Assembly (NCBI GenBank): GCA_017624835.1
Contig: JAGAMG010000045.1
Coordinates: forward strand, 1-49,963
Source of the DNA: Lachnospiraceae bacterium
GTDB taxonomy: Bacteria; Bacillota; Clostridia; Lachnospirales; Lachnospiraceae
Direction of reading: 5' to 3'
Length of the DNA: 49,963 bases
Shown here: positions 8,855 through 16,857 of the stretch, piece by piece
How positions within the stretch are numbered: the first letter of the stretch is position 1
Layout of the letters: every line of letters starts with the position of its first letter
Translations under genes and position numbers: made by a program
Notes under the pieces: generated by a model
What the model was told of the DNA's origin: nothing
Seen by the model: only the letters and a program-made list of their open reading frames with translations
Database searches by the model: none

Positions 8855-8913
8855 ATAATATTATATGCCGTATAATATTGCTTATGGCTATACTATACGG
8901 CATATAATATTAT
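8855..8913. promoter_or_regulatory. Perfect 20-bp inverted repeat, PadR operator candidate
   Basis: The 20 bases at 8855-8874 are the exact reverse complement of those at 8894-8913, separated by 19 bases. The core of each arm is ATATGCCGTATA. One arm covers the -10 box of the promoter described next. Binding by the adjacent PadR protein is inferred. Confidence 0.75.
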
Positions 8914-8920
8914 TTGTCAA
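8892..8920 (-). promoter_or_regulatory. Promoter of the PadR operon
   Basis: Minus strand: consensus -35 TTGACA (8915-8920), 17-base spacer, -10 TATAGT (8892-8897). The -10 and most of the spacer fall within one arm of the inverted repeat, so an occupied operator would block RNA polymerase. Confidence 0.75.
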
Positions 8921-8945
8921 ACATTTTTTATCAGCGCAAAAGGAA

Positions 8946-8985
8946 AGCCTCGCAGAGGCGATTTTGCGAATTGCTCTGAGAGGCT
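8946..8985 (-). terminator. Terminator of the M50 protease gene
   Basis: AGCCTC-x-CAGAG (minus strand) pairs with CTCTG-x-GAGGCT, followed by TTTCCTTTT. It lies just downstream of the protease stop at 8995 and upstream of the PadR promoter. Confidence 0.7.
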
Positions 8986-8994
8986 CTACTACAT

Positions 8995-10146
8995 TTATTT
9001 ACTACATTTATTAACAACAAGCTCCATCAATTCCCGCTCGGCTACAATTTCACTGGGATAGGGATATGTTCCGGCTGTTTTCTCAAATTGTGCCAGCACC
9101 CCTTCTGCCTTCTTTTCATCCTTCTCCACAAACCTTGCATACAAATACTTGGTCCGAAGAACTGTGGGAAATGTTTTCATGGACTTCATAAACTTCTGTA
9201 GCTCCTTGGTATACATTTCCTGTAACTTTTCTTCCCTGCATTCTCCCACAAGCTCACAGTAAATTCTGTCACAAATCATTAAATTCCGATGAATCCCCAC
9301 AATGGAACTATCAATGGTAAGCAAGTGCTCCATTTGTTTATCCGCTTCTTCAAAATGATGCTGATCCATCAAACGATTACAAGCAAAAACTCCTCTTACT
9401 GCCACCATACTGTTTTTCATTTGTTCATCCGAAGGCACAGTAAACCACTCCTCAGGCATATCCTTCAACCGAATTCCCTTAGCAATTTGCTGATTTGCCT
9501 TCATTTGTACCCAGAAGGAATAGAGTGCATCGGAACTTTTCCCTAAGGAAACCGCATTATATCCATCATTATCAACTTCCCCCAATCGAAGAGGCACTCC
9601 GTTTACAATGGCAAAGGCAAAGCCTACAATTGCTGTCATTATAAAAAACAAGCCAAATACAGAAGCTTCACCCAATACAAAATATAACGCCAGAAAGAGA
9701 ATTCCCGTCAGAATATTCATCAAAGAACCACCCATATTATAGAGCACCACCGGCAACTTTCCATCCCTCATGGCAGGCGGCACCATCAGACATTGACCGC
9801 CGGTTCCTGCAATGGTTAACCTTCTAAAAGAAAGCTTGTTTTCCTCCTTTATCCACATAAAGCTTCCAATGCGAAAGGACGAAAATTTGTACCCTGTCAA
9901 CAATCCAAATACCAAATGCCCCGCCTCATGAATAATAATTTGTAAAAAACCTGCTACATAGATTCCCACAAATAACGCTGCCACTACAAAAAGTCTTTCA
10001 ACTATGGATTTATTTTCCATTATCCCACTCATAAATTTTCCTATGTATATACCACACCAATAACCAAAAATCATAAAAATTGCAAAAACGATACCCATTT
10101 GCCAAGGAAACTGTTTCTTTTTCTTCTTATTTTTCTGTCCGCTCAT
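8995..10146 (-). CDS. M50-type (site-2 protease) membrane metallopeptidase
   Basis: The zinc motif HEAGH is at residues 73-77, inside a hydrophobic helix, and the second metal-ligand motif is NDG with D194. Together these define an intramembrane M50 protease of 383 residues. The first half has about five to six membrane segments. The last 170 residues are soluble and alpha-helical with TPR-like character. The N-terminus is extremely Lys-rich. Start chosen behind GGAGAAATGAGAG. It is flanked by its own terminator and is probably monocistronic. M50 proteases usually release membrane-bound anti-sigma factors or clear signal peptides; the target here is unknown. Confidence 0.88.
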   Translation of the reverse strand: MSGQKNKKKKKQFPWQMGIVFAIFMIFGYWCGIYIGKFMSGIMENKSIVERLFVVAALFVGIYVAGFLQIIIHEAGHLVFGLLTGYKFSSFRIGSFMWIKEENKLSFRRLTIAGTGGQCLMVPPAMRDGKLPVVLYNMGGSLMNILTGILFLALYFVLGEASVFGLFFIMTAIVGFAFAIVNGVPLRLGEVDNDGYNAVSLGKSSDALYSFWVQMKANQQIAKGIRLKDMPEEWFTVPSDEQMKNSMVAVRGVFACNRLMDQHHFEEADKQMEHLLTIDSSIVGIHRNLMICDRIYCELVGECREEKLQEMYTKELQKFMKSMKTFPTVLRTKYLYARFVEKDEKKAEGVLAQFEKTAGTYPYPSEIVAERELMELVVNKCSK

Positions 10147-10426
10147 CTCTCATTTCTCCATCTTCTCAAAAATATTTTCTATATATTTCATTGACCAACT
10201 CAGTACTATTGCAATAATTCCTGCAAATATTTTTCCACAGTTCCACAGGAACCATTGTCACTTTTTTTACGGTTTTTCTTGAATAATCCACCAAATCCAC
10301 CGAGTTATCCACATATACACATGTGTCATTTTATCATTTTACACATGTCATTTCCATGTTTTTTGGCGTCGCTTTGTGCATTTCCTAAATTTAACTGTGT
10401 TGGTGTGAGCTATATTACCAAATGCC
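10147..10426. other. Intergenic region of 280 bp
   Basis: No gene is visible. The region contains the presumed promoter of the protease and the 3' end of the helicase gene. It holds two copies of an ACACATG...TCATTT motif about 25 bases apart (around 10316-10355). It also has a single TTATCCACA (10305-10313), which matches the DnaA box but is isolated. Confidence 0.35.
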
Positions 10427-12994
10427 TTACAGCCAGGAATCCCAAAATCTCTCCACCCGCTTTGCTACAGAATCCACACTAACAATCTCATAATTTTCCC
10501 ACTCTCTGGGAAACATTTTCCGATAAGAAAACTGCAAAAATCGTTCATCCAATAATACTACAATTCCCACATCCTCAACTGTACGGATAACTCGTCCGGC
10601 AGCCTGCAGCACCTTATTCATACCGGGATATCGATAGGAATAATCAAATCCATTTTCCCCCTCTTCATCAAAATACTGTTTTAAAATCTCTCGTTCGAAG
10701 CAAACCTGCGGCAAACCGGTTCCCACTATAATGGCTCCGATAAGACTGTCATTCTTTAAATCTATCCCCTCGCCAAAAATACCTCCCAAAACACAGAAAC
10801 CAATTAAGGTCTGTTCCTCTTCCACTTCTATCTCCATGGCAATTTCAGCCTGCAAATTACACTCTTCATTGCCACGAAACCGTGCCAAAAAGGCTTCCCT
10901 ATCCTCCTCAGTCATATAATCCTGTTGGATAATACACTCCTTCTCATCATCAGCAAAGTTTTCCACATAAATATCATATATGGTCTGCAAAAAAGAATAG
11001 GAGGGACAGAAAACCATATAATTTCCATGGCGATTCTTTACCACTTCCTCAATGTAACGGGCAATATTATAATATTCTTCCTGAGAGCGTCTGGTATATT
11101 TGCTGGTCACATCTCCAGCAATGAATAATCCCCGTTTTTCCGGATTAAATATGGATTTGGCATAAACCTCATAATCCTCCTGATTTCCTCCCAAAAGCCC
11201 CTTGTAATACTGTATAGGCAAAAAGGTTGCAGAAAAAAGAATACTGCTTCGCCCTCTTCCCATACACTCCCGCAAATTCACACTAGGGTCTACACAAAAA
11301 AGCTTTAACAAAAAGCTTCCGTCATCCTCTAGCTGAGTATATTTCACATAATGTTCATCCACTCGCTCATAAATATCCAGAAAGTGCCCTACTTCAAAAT
11401 AGAAATCCAATAAGCTATCCCGAATAGATAGCTTCTCTTCCTCCTGCTCTTCCAAATACTCCCCAAGAGTACTGTAAAAACGCATCAGCCTGCGTACAAA
11501 TCCATCTATTTCCTCTACCAGACAATATTGCCGGCACTTCCGTTTTAACCCAAGCATTTCCTTATTGCAGGCTTCCAACTGATGTAGCATTTGCTCTCCA
11601 TAACCCTTTTTCAGTAATATGCTTCTGGCACCTCGATGGTTTAGCTGAAAATGGTTGTCTGATTCTTCCGTCTCTGACTCATCCATCTCTGACACATCTG
11701 TCATTTCCAATGTCAACTGACCTGAAATTTGGCTTTTTTCTGCGCTTTCCGCACTTTCTGACAAAAGTGTCTGTTTTAGTTCACGCTTCAATTCCATGAA
11801 CTGTTCCTTCCACAGGGAAGCACTATACATTTCCCTTCCCCGCTCCAAAAGATTATGCGCCTCATCAATCAAAAATAAATAATTACCATCCGAACCATCA
11901 TTAAAAAAACGTTTCAGATATACATGGGGGTCGAACAGATAATTGTAATCACATATTACACCATCTGCAAAAAGACTCATATCCAGACACATCTCAAAGG
12001 GACATACCTGATGCTTATAAGCATATTCTTCTATCTTCTCTCTGGAAAAGCTCTCCTCATGAGTAAGCATGTCAAATATAGCATCATTAATGCGATCAAA
12101 ATGCCCCTTTGCATAAGAACAATTTTCCGGATTACATTCTGCCTTTTCCATAAAACAGATTTTTTCTTTGGCAGTGAGAATCACACTTTTAAACCGCAAT
12201 CCCCTTTCACGCAGCATGGCAAAGGTATCATCCGCCACTGTTCGCGTAATGGTCTTGGCAGTCAGGTAAAAAAGCTTCTCTCCCATCCCCTTACTCATTG
12301 CTTTTATTGCCGGGAACACAGTGGATATAGTTTTCCCCACTCCTGTAGGAGCCTCCAAAAACAGCTTTTTCTTGTGATAAATGGTCTGATAGACATAGGT
12401 AACCAGCTCCTTTTGTCCTTCCCTGTAAGGAAAGGGAAATTGCAGTTGTTCCATAGAAGCCTGTCGAGTCCGTTTCCATTCCCATGAATAATCCGCCCAT
12501 ATCTTGTAGGCATCAACAAGTGCCTGAAACCATTCTGCCAATTTCTGAAACGAATATTGTTCCACAAAATAACGGGTATCCTCCGTCTCTATATTACAAT
12601 AGGTCATCCGCACTTTTATGGTATCTGTTTCTTTTTTTAAGCCATACATATAGGCATAGCACTTGGCCTGTGCCACATGCACTTCCACCGGCTCACGCAT
12701 ACGCGCCACATCGCGATAGGTTCCTTTGATTTCGTCAATGGTGATTTCTCCATTCACATCAATCACACCGTCCGCTCTTCCCTCTATGACCAACATATAA
12801 TGCTCTGTCTCATGAGCATAACGCAAGGAAACCTCCGCCTGATATTCCGAACCCATACGTTTTTGAATCATTCTGTGAATACGGCTTCCCTCCTGCATGG
12901 CATTTTCAGGCGCCCCCTGTTTCCTATTATCAATATCACCGCTTCGCAGGATAAATTCCACTAAATTACGCACCGAAACACGGATTTCTTCCAC
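10427..12994 (-). CDS. Nuclease-helicase fusion: PD-(D/E)XK domain plus XPD/DinG-like Fe-S helicase
   Basis: An 855-residue DNA-repair type enzyme. Residues 1-130 look like a RecB/Cas4-type nuclease: GRADG with D75, then IDEIKG with D87, E88 and K90, and QAKCY with Q109 and Y113. The helicase follows: Walker A EAPTGVGKT (214-222), a probable Fe-S cluster with C280, C287, C292 and C331, DEAH box at 377-380, and the arginine-finger motif QAAGRVIRT near the C-terminus. It starts with GTG behind GAGAGG-TAATAAAA. The only likely promoter lies in the terminator hairpin of the upstream gene. It would unwind DNA from 5' to 3' and possibly cut it. The biological role is not established. Confidence 0.9.
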   Translation of the reverse strand: MEEIRVSVRNLVEFILRSGDIDNRKQGAPENAMQEGSRIHRMIQKRMGSEYQAEVSLRYAHETEHYMLVIEGRADGVIDVNGEITIDEIKGTYRDVARMREPVEVHVAQAKCYAYMYGLKKETDTIKVRMTYCNIETEDTRYFVEQYSFQKLAEWFQALVDAYKIWADYSWEWKRTRQASMEQLQFPFPYREGQKELVTYVYQTIYHKKKLFLEAPTGVGKTISTVFPAIKAMSKGMGEKLFYLTAKTITRTVADDTFAMLRERGLRFKSVILTAKEKICFMEKAECNPENCSYAKGHFDRINDAIFDMLTHEESFSREKIEEYAYKHQVCPFEMCLDMSLFADGVICDYNYLFDPHVYLKRFFNDGSDGNYLFLIDEAHNLLERGREMYSASLWKEQFMELKRELKQTLLSESAESAEKSQISGQLTLEMTDVSEMDESETEESDNHFQLNHRGARSILLKKGYGEQMLHQLEACNKEMLGLKRKCRQYCLVEEIDGFVRRLMRFYSTLGEYLEEQEEEKLSIRDSLLDFYFEVGHFLDIYERVDEHYVKYTQLEDDGSFLLKLFCVDPSVNLRECMGRGRSSILFSATFLPIQYYKGLLGGNQEDYEVYAKSIFNPEKRGLFIAGDVTSKYTRRSQEEYYNIARYIEEVVKNRHGNYMVFCPSYSFLQTIYDIYVENFADDEKECIIQQDYMTEEDREAFLARFRGNEECNLQAEIAMEIEVEEEQTLIGFCVLGGIFGEGIDLKNDSLIGAIIVGTGLPQVCFEREILKQYFDEEGENGFDYSYRYPGMNKVLQAAGRVIRTVEDVGIVVLLDERFLQFSYRKMFPREWENYEIVSVDSVAKRVERFWDSWL

Positions 12995-13011
12995 TTTTAT
13001 TACCTCTCTTA

Positions 13012-13061
13012 CTAAAAAAAGACTCCCTATGTAGATAGTACTCTATCTGACATAGGGAGTC
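13012..13061 (-). terminator. Terminator of the HPr-like gene
   Basis: A very strong hairpin: 13021-13038 pairs with 13043-13061 over 18 bp with one bulged base and a four-base loop. Seven T residues follow on the minus strand. A promoter-like sequence lies inside the same hairpin (see next entry). Confidence 0.85.
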
Positions 13062-13065
13062 AATT
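13034..13065 (-). promoter_or_regulatory. Promoter candidate embedded in the terminator hairpin
   Basis: Minus strand: TTGACT, 17-base spacer, TACTAT, all inside the hairpin that ends the HPr-like gene. A transcript starting from it would contain only half of the stem, would not be terminated, and would express the helicase behind it. -35 matches 5/6 and -10 matches 4/6 of consensus. Confidence 0.4.
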
Positions 13066-13090
13066 TACTTTCGTAATCTAATGTCGTACC

Positions 13091-13315
13091 TTATGATGCC
13101 ATAGCATGCTGTTTTAACAATTCTTCAAACTCATAATTGTATCCGTCATAGGACACTGTTAAAGGCTTATCAAAATTTAAACCATACACGCCCAAGAATG
13201 ATTTGGCATCTACTACATATCTATTATAGCAAATGTCAATATCAAAATCACATTTACCTGCAACATTCACAAAATGTTGTACGTCAGCGGGTGTCAAACG
13301 AATTGTCTTTAACAT
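13091..13315 (-). CDS. HPr/Crh-like protein lacking the active-site histidine
   Basis: A 74-residue protein that aligns without gaps to HPr across the central region. AKSFLGVYGL corresponds to the HPr segment around regulatory Ser46, with Ser at residue 39 here. The position equivalent to His15 (31 residues before that Ser) is Thr8, and Arg17 is replaced by Ala. It therefore cannot carry out normal PTS phosphotransfer. It resembles Bacillus Crh in principle: histidine absent, serine retained. Translation begins at ATG 13315 behind GGTAGG; the upstream TTG in frame is less likely. A good promoter (13361-13388) and a strong terminator make it a single-gene unit. A role in catabolite control through a CcpA-like protein is inference. 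Confidence 0.8.
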   Translation of the reverse strand: MLKTIRLTPADVQHFVNVAGKCDFDIDICYNRYVVDAKSFLGVYGLNFDKPLTVSYDGYNYEFEELLKQHAMAS

Positions 13316-13360
13316 AAAAAACCTACCTTTCAAAAACCATAAATATTAAAGATATTACTC

Positions 13361-13388
13361 ATTATATCCAAAAAATTCCAAATGTAAA
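13361..13388 (-). promoter_or_regulatory. Promoter of the HPr-like gene
   Basis: Minus strand: -35 TTTACA (13383-13388), 16-base spacer, consensus -10 TATAAT (13361-13366), about 45 bases before the start codon. Confidence 0.65.
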
Positions 13389-13393
13389 GTTTT

Positions 13394-14155
13394 TTATTTG
13401 AATTCTGCCATATATTCACGAAATCTTAATGGAAGCATGCTCCTTTGTAGTTCTAAATTCCTACGCTCCTCTATGACTATTTTCCCACAAAAGTACTTAA
13501 ACAGCTCCTGATACTCCATCTCCCCGTCTGAGACTCTCAGACTGCTTTCCGCAAGCTCCACATCCTCTCCCCGCATCAAATACCAATCCTTCCCTGCCGG
13601 ATGAACTCCATACAGGTTTCTTTTTTCATCATGAATCATAAAATTTTCAATAGGAAAACGATCCGCAAAATGAGGCATCAAAAAAGCCAAAACATCATTC
13701 TTAGGTCCGATTTTTGCATAAAGGATACCACTTTGCAGCTCCGCAAATCTGGTAAATCCCATTAAATGCAAATACTCATTATTGGTGGCTCTTGCCAAAG
13801 AAAAAACCAGATTAACAGAATCATCCGCCAAATCATCCAACAGATGTCCCGGTCTGCATTCCTTTGATAATCCCTTTGCTACCGTTCTATATACCGCCTG
13901 TGCCTTTTCCGGTTCTCTTGACACCAATGCAAAACAAAGCCTCTTATAATCCTCCTCACCAAATCTGCGCTTAATGGTATTAATTACCTTTAACGCCTTA
14001 TCCACATCCGTTTCTACCGGTATATATTCTGCAAACAAAAACAGCTCATCGTTTATGCTGATTCTGGTATCCATTCGATCACAATTATCCTCATAGGTAT
14101 TATAGATTGCAGTAAAAATTCCTTCTAAGGAATCCTCACACTGATATACCCGCAT
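13394..14155 (-). CDS. TIGR03915-type DNA metabolism protein (DUF4130)
   Basis: The 253-residue protein matches the TIGR03915 family, which is almost always encoded next to a TIGR03916 radical-SAM protein, as here. Seen features: N-terminal YQCEDSLEGIFTAIY, the central LLDDLADDSVNLVFSLARATNNEYLH, and HFADRFP...FMIHDEKRN near the middle of the C-terminal half. The domain is often annotated as DUF4130, and a nucleic-acid repair role is presumed from gene pairing. It lacks a signal peptide. Start is well supported by AAGGAGGAGCAGAT. It lies 85 bases downstream of the radical-SAM gene and is probably in the same SOS-controlled transcript. Confidence 0.88.
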   Translation of the reverse strand: MRVYQCEDSLEGIFTAIYNTYEDNCDRMDTRISINDELFLFAEYIPVETDVDKALKVINTIKRRFGEEDYKRLCFALVSREPEKAQAVYRTVAKGLSKECRPGHLLDDLADDSVNLVFSLARATNNEYLHLMGFTRFAELQSGILYAKIGPKNDVLAFLMPHFADRFPIENFMIHDEKRNLYGVHPAGKDWYLMRGEDVELAESSLRVSDGEMEYQELFKYFCGKIVIEERRNLELQRSMLPLRFREYMAEFK

Positions 14156-14240
14156 ATCTGCTCCTCCTTATTGTTAATACTGCTCAATAGCCTTTAAACC
14201 ACCTCTGTGGCACATATTTCCATCCCAAAGCGCATCTGCC

Positions 14241-15593
14241 TTACATCTGCCCCACCGCACTAAGCAGCTTCTCCTGCATGGTTACAGGTCGCTGAAAGCT
14301 GCCATCATCAAACAGGGACATCTGCTTATAGGTCATGCCATCACTGCCAAACTGGATTCTATCCTTCTCTGTGGTAAGATTTCGCACAATATAGTCCTCC
14401 TCCAGCTTGGTGGGATACATCATCCTGCCGCTACAAGTAATAAAATACAGTGCTCTCTTCAATACCACTCCTATTTTCTTCAAATCAGCAAAAGTCAGAT
14501 TCCCACAGCGTCTGGCTGCAATAATTCTCCTTGCGCTCTTTACCCCCACACCGGGTACCCGAAGCAGCATTTCATAGGAAGCCCTGTTTATTTCTACCGG
14601 AAACTTCTCCAAATGTCTTACCGCCCAATCCTCCTTGGGATCCAGCATGACATTAAAATAGGGACGGCTCTCATCCAACAGCTCACTTGCCGCAAATCCA
14701 TAAAACCGTAGCAGCCAATCAGCCTGATATAATCTATGTTCCCGAAGTAACGGCGGTCCTCCCGGTAGGGCCGGAAGATTCTTATCCTCATTGACCTTTA
14801 CAAAAGCAGAATAAAAAACACGCTTTAATTCAAACTTCTGATATAAGCTCTCTGCCACATTGATAATCTGATAATCCGTCTCAGGAGTAGCTCCTATAAT
14901 CATCTGGGTAGCCTGTCCGCCTCCCACAAACCGGGGCGCGTTGCGATACAGCACCAGTTCATTTTTATTCTCGTGAATGCCATTCTGAATCTGCCGCATG
15001 GGAGCAAGAATATTCTTTCTATGCTTATTGGGTGCCAAGGTACGCAACCCTTCCGCTGTAGGGAGCTCCAGATTCACACTCATTCTGTCCACCAGATATC
15101 CCGTCCGCTGAATCAATTCTCCATCTGCTCCGGGAATTGCCTTTACATGCACATATCCATTAAAATGATACTTATTCCGAAGGAGCCAAATCGTGCGGTA
15201 TATCAGTTCCATGGTAAAGGTAGGATTCTGAATAATACCGGAGCTTAAAAAGAGTCCTTCTATATAATTCCTCCGATAAAATTCCATAGTGAGGGTACAG
15301 ACCTCCTCCGGCGTAAAAGTAGCCCGGGGTACATCATTGGAGCAACGATTAATACAATATTTGCAATCGTAGATACATTCGTTACTTAATAGAATCTTTA
15401 AAAGAGAAATACATCTCCCGTCACTGCTGAAGCTGTGACAAATGCCTCCCGACACACAATTACCAATAGAACGCCCGTTGCCCTTACGCTCCACTCCACT
15501 TGAGGTACATGCCACATCGTATTTTGCGGCATCTGTTAAAATACCTAATTTATCCATAAGGGACATTTCCATCCCGGTTGCAAGCCATTCCAT
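14241..15593 (-). CDS. TIGR03916-type radical-SAM DNA modification/repair protein
   Basis: A 450-residue radical-SAM enzyme. The CX3CX2C motif is CIYDCKYC with C73, C77 and C80, which bind the 4Fe-4S cluster that splits S-adenosylmethionine. A helix-hairpin-helix motif, RVPGVGVKSARRI, lies in the C-terminal third and indicates DNA binding. The N-terminal AAKYDVACTSSG segment is typical of the TIGR03916 family. The ATG at 15593 has AGGG eight bases upstream; internal ATGs nearby are less supported. The promoter contains two LexA-type boxes, so the gene pair is likely part of the SOS response. The exact lesion or base that is repaired is unknown. Confidence 0.92.
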   Translation of the reverse strand: MEWLATGMEMSLMDKLGILTDAAKYDVACTSSGVERKGNGRSIGNCVSGGICHSFSSDGRCISLLKILLSNECIYDCKYCINRCSNDVPRATFTPEEVCTLTMEFYRRNYIEGLFLSSGIIQNPTFTMELIYRTIWLLRNKYHFNGYVHVKAIPGADGELIQRTGYLVDRMSVNLELPTAEGLRTLAPNKHRKNILAPMRQIQNGIHENKNELVLYRNAPRFVGGGQATQMIIGATPETDYQIINVAESLYQKFELKRVFYSAFVKVNEDKNLPALPGGPPLLREHRLYQADWLLRFYGFAASELLDESRPYFNVMLDPKEDWAVRHLEKFPVEINRASYEMLLRVPGVGVKSARRIIAARRCGNLTFADLKKIGVVLKRALYFITCSGRMMYPTKLEEDYIVRNLTTEKDRIQFGSDGMTYKQMSLFDDGSFQRPVTMQEKLLSAVGQM

Positions 15594-15632
15594 AGTATCG
15601 TCCCTGCCTTTCCATAGATTTTACGCAAACAA

Positions 15633-15644
15633 GAACATTTGTTC
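15633..15644. promoter_or_regulatory. SOS box 1 (LexA/DinR site)
   Basis: GAACATTTGTTC fits the Gram-positive consensus GAACNNNNGTTC exactly, and the palindrome extends by one base on each side. It sits just downstream of the -10 box of the radical-SAM promoter, near the expected transcription start. Confidence 0.8.
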
Positions 15645-15651
15645 TGTTGTT

Positions 15652-15680
15652 AGTATAGCACGTATGTTCGGCTCCTGCAA
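15652..15680 (-). promoter_or_regulatory. SOS-controlled promoter of the radical-SAM gene, with second SOS box
   Basis: Minus strand: -35 TTGCAG (15675-15680), 17-base spacer, -10 TATACT (15652-15657). The spacer holds a second LexA-type site, GAACATACGTGC (15658-15669), with one mismatch to GAACNNNNGTTC. Confidence 0.75.
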
Positions 15681-15718
15681 GTACTTTTGCATATTTCATC
15701 TTTTCTTATAAAAAACTA

Positions 15719-15748
15719 TTGCAAAAAATACCAAAAAGCAGTTAAATA
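15719..15748 (+). promoter_or_regulatory. asnA: Promoter candidate of asnA
   Basis: TTGCAA (15719-15724) followed, after 18 bases, by TAAATA (15743-15748), about 40 bases before the start codon. The leader is too short for a T-box. Confidence 0.45.
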
Positions 15749-15787
15749 ATAGAGTGAATTAATTTGCAAAAAAGGTAGGAGCATATT

Positions 15788-16798
15788 ATGTCAAAATTTG
15801 AAATTCCCAAGGATTATCAATCCCATTTAAACTTGTACGATACCCAGATTGCTATTAAAACCGTAAAGGATTTCTTTCAGACCTTACTTGCTGAGAGACT
15901 TAACCTGTTACGTGTGTCTGCACCACTTTTTGTTGACCCCGAATCCGGTCTCAATGATAATTTAAATGGTGTTGAGCGTCCTGTTACCTTTGATATTCTG
16001 AATCAAAATGCCAGAGAAGCAGAAATCGTTCAGTCCCTTGCAAAATGGAAACGATATGCTTTAAAGAAATACGGTTTTTCTGCCGGCGAAGGTCTTTATA
16101 CCGATATGAGTGCCATCCGCAGGGATGAAGAAGTGGACAATATCCATTCCATCTATGTGGATCAGTGGGATTGGGAAAAGATTATTACCAAGGAAGAGCG
16201 TACCCTGGACACCTTAAAGGATACTGTAAAAACAGTATACAAGGTACTTCGTAAAACAGAAAAATATTTGTCTATTCATTATGATTACATAGAGGAAATC
16301 CTTCCTCATGATATTTTCTTTGTAACCACAAAGGAATTGGAGGAAATGTTCCCCGACTATACTCCCAAGGAGAGAGAATATTACATTTCCAAGGCAAAGG
16401 GTGCTGTCTGTATTATGCAGATTGGCGATTTGCTGGAATGTGGGGAGCCCCACGACGGCAGAGCTCCTGATTACGATGATTGGGCATTAAATGCTGATAT
16501 TGTAGTATATTATCCCGTTTTGGATATCGCTTTAGAGCTTTCCAGTATGGGAATCCGCGTGGACAAAAAAGCACTGTTGGAGCAGCTTGATAAAGCCGGT
16601 TGTCCCGAAAGAGCAGAGCTTCCCTTCCACAAAGCAGTGATTAACGGCGAGGTTCCCTACACCATTGGCGGTGGTATCGGTCAGTCCCGTATTTGTATGT
16701 TCTTCTTAAGAAAAGCACATATTGGTGAAGTACAATGCTCCCTGTGGCCCGATGAGGTTATGGAGGCAGCTGAAAAGAAAGGCCTGCAGCTTTTATAA
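15788..16798 (+). CDS. asnA: Aspartate-ammonia ligase (asparagine synthetase A)
   Basis: A 336-residue AsnA. It makes asparagine from aspartate, ammonia and ATP through an aminoacyl-adenylate, using a fold related to class II aminoacyl-tRNA synthetases. Conserved segments are visible: RVSAPLFVDPESGLNDNLNG, ERPVTFD, KWKRYALKKYG, LYTDMSAIRRDE, DQWDWEK, and GGGIGQSR at the C-terminus. Length is normal for the family. The start has AGGTAGGAG upstream. The gene stands alone, divergent from the SOS-controlled radical-SAM gene, and ends in a terminator that overlaps its stop codon. Confidence 0.98.
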   Translation: MSKFEIPKDYQSHLNLYDTQIAIKTVKDFFQTLLAERLNLLRVSAPLFVDPESGLNDNLNGVERPVTFDILNQNAREAEIVQSLAKWKRYALKKYGFSAGEGLYTDMSAIRRDEEVDNIHSIYVDQWDWEKIITKEERTLDTLKDTVKTVYKVLRKTEKYLSIHYDYIEEILPHDIFFVTTKELEEMFPDYTPKEREYYISKAKGAVCIMQIGDLLECGEPHDGRAPDYDDWALNADIVVYYPVLDIALELSSMGIRVDKKALLEQLDKAGCPERAELPFHKAVINGEVPYTIGGGIGQSRICMFFLRKAHIGEVQCSLWPDEVMEAAEKKGLQLL

Positions 16799-16813
16799 GC
16801 TGCAAGCCTTTTT
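16781..16813 (+). terminator. Terminator of asnA overlapping the stop codon
   Basis: GGCCTGCAGCTT pairs with AAGCTGCAAGCC (one mismatch), with a four-base loop, followed by five T. The TAA stop (16796-16798) sits at the loop and the start of the second arm, so the last codons form part of the terminator. Confidence 0.85.
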
Positions 16814-16857
16814 GGCATTTATAGTGCAATCTCCGTATCACCATAACTTTCTACATA

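Noticed and set aside
10305-10313. TTATCCACA, a perfect DnaA box, as part of a replication origin
   Set aside because: It is single, with no cluster, no AT-rich unwinding element that stands out and no dnaA or rep gene nearby. A 9-mer match is expected by chance.
13021-13061. The hairpin as an insertion-sequence inverted repeat
   Set aside because: It has the loop and T-tract of a terminator, no target duplication and no transposase nearby.
15645-15787. T-box leader regulating asnA
   Set aside because: The leader is too short, and no T-box sequence or specifier stem was found.
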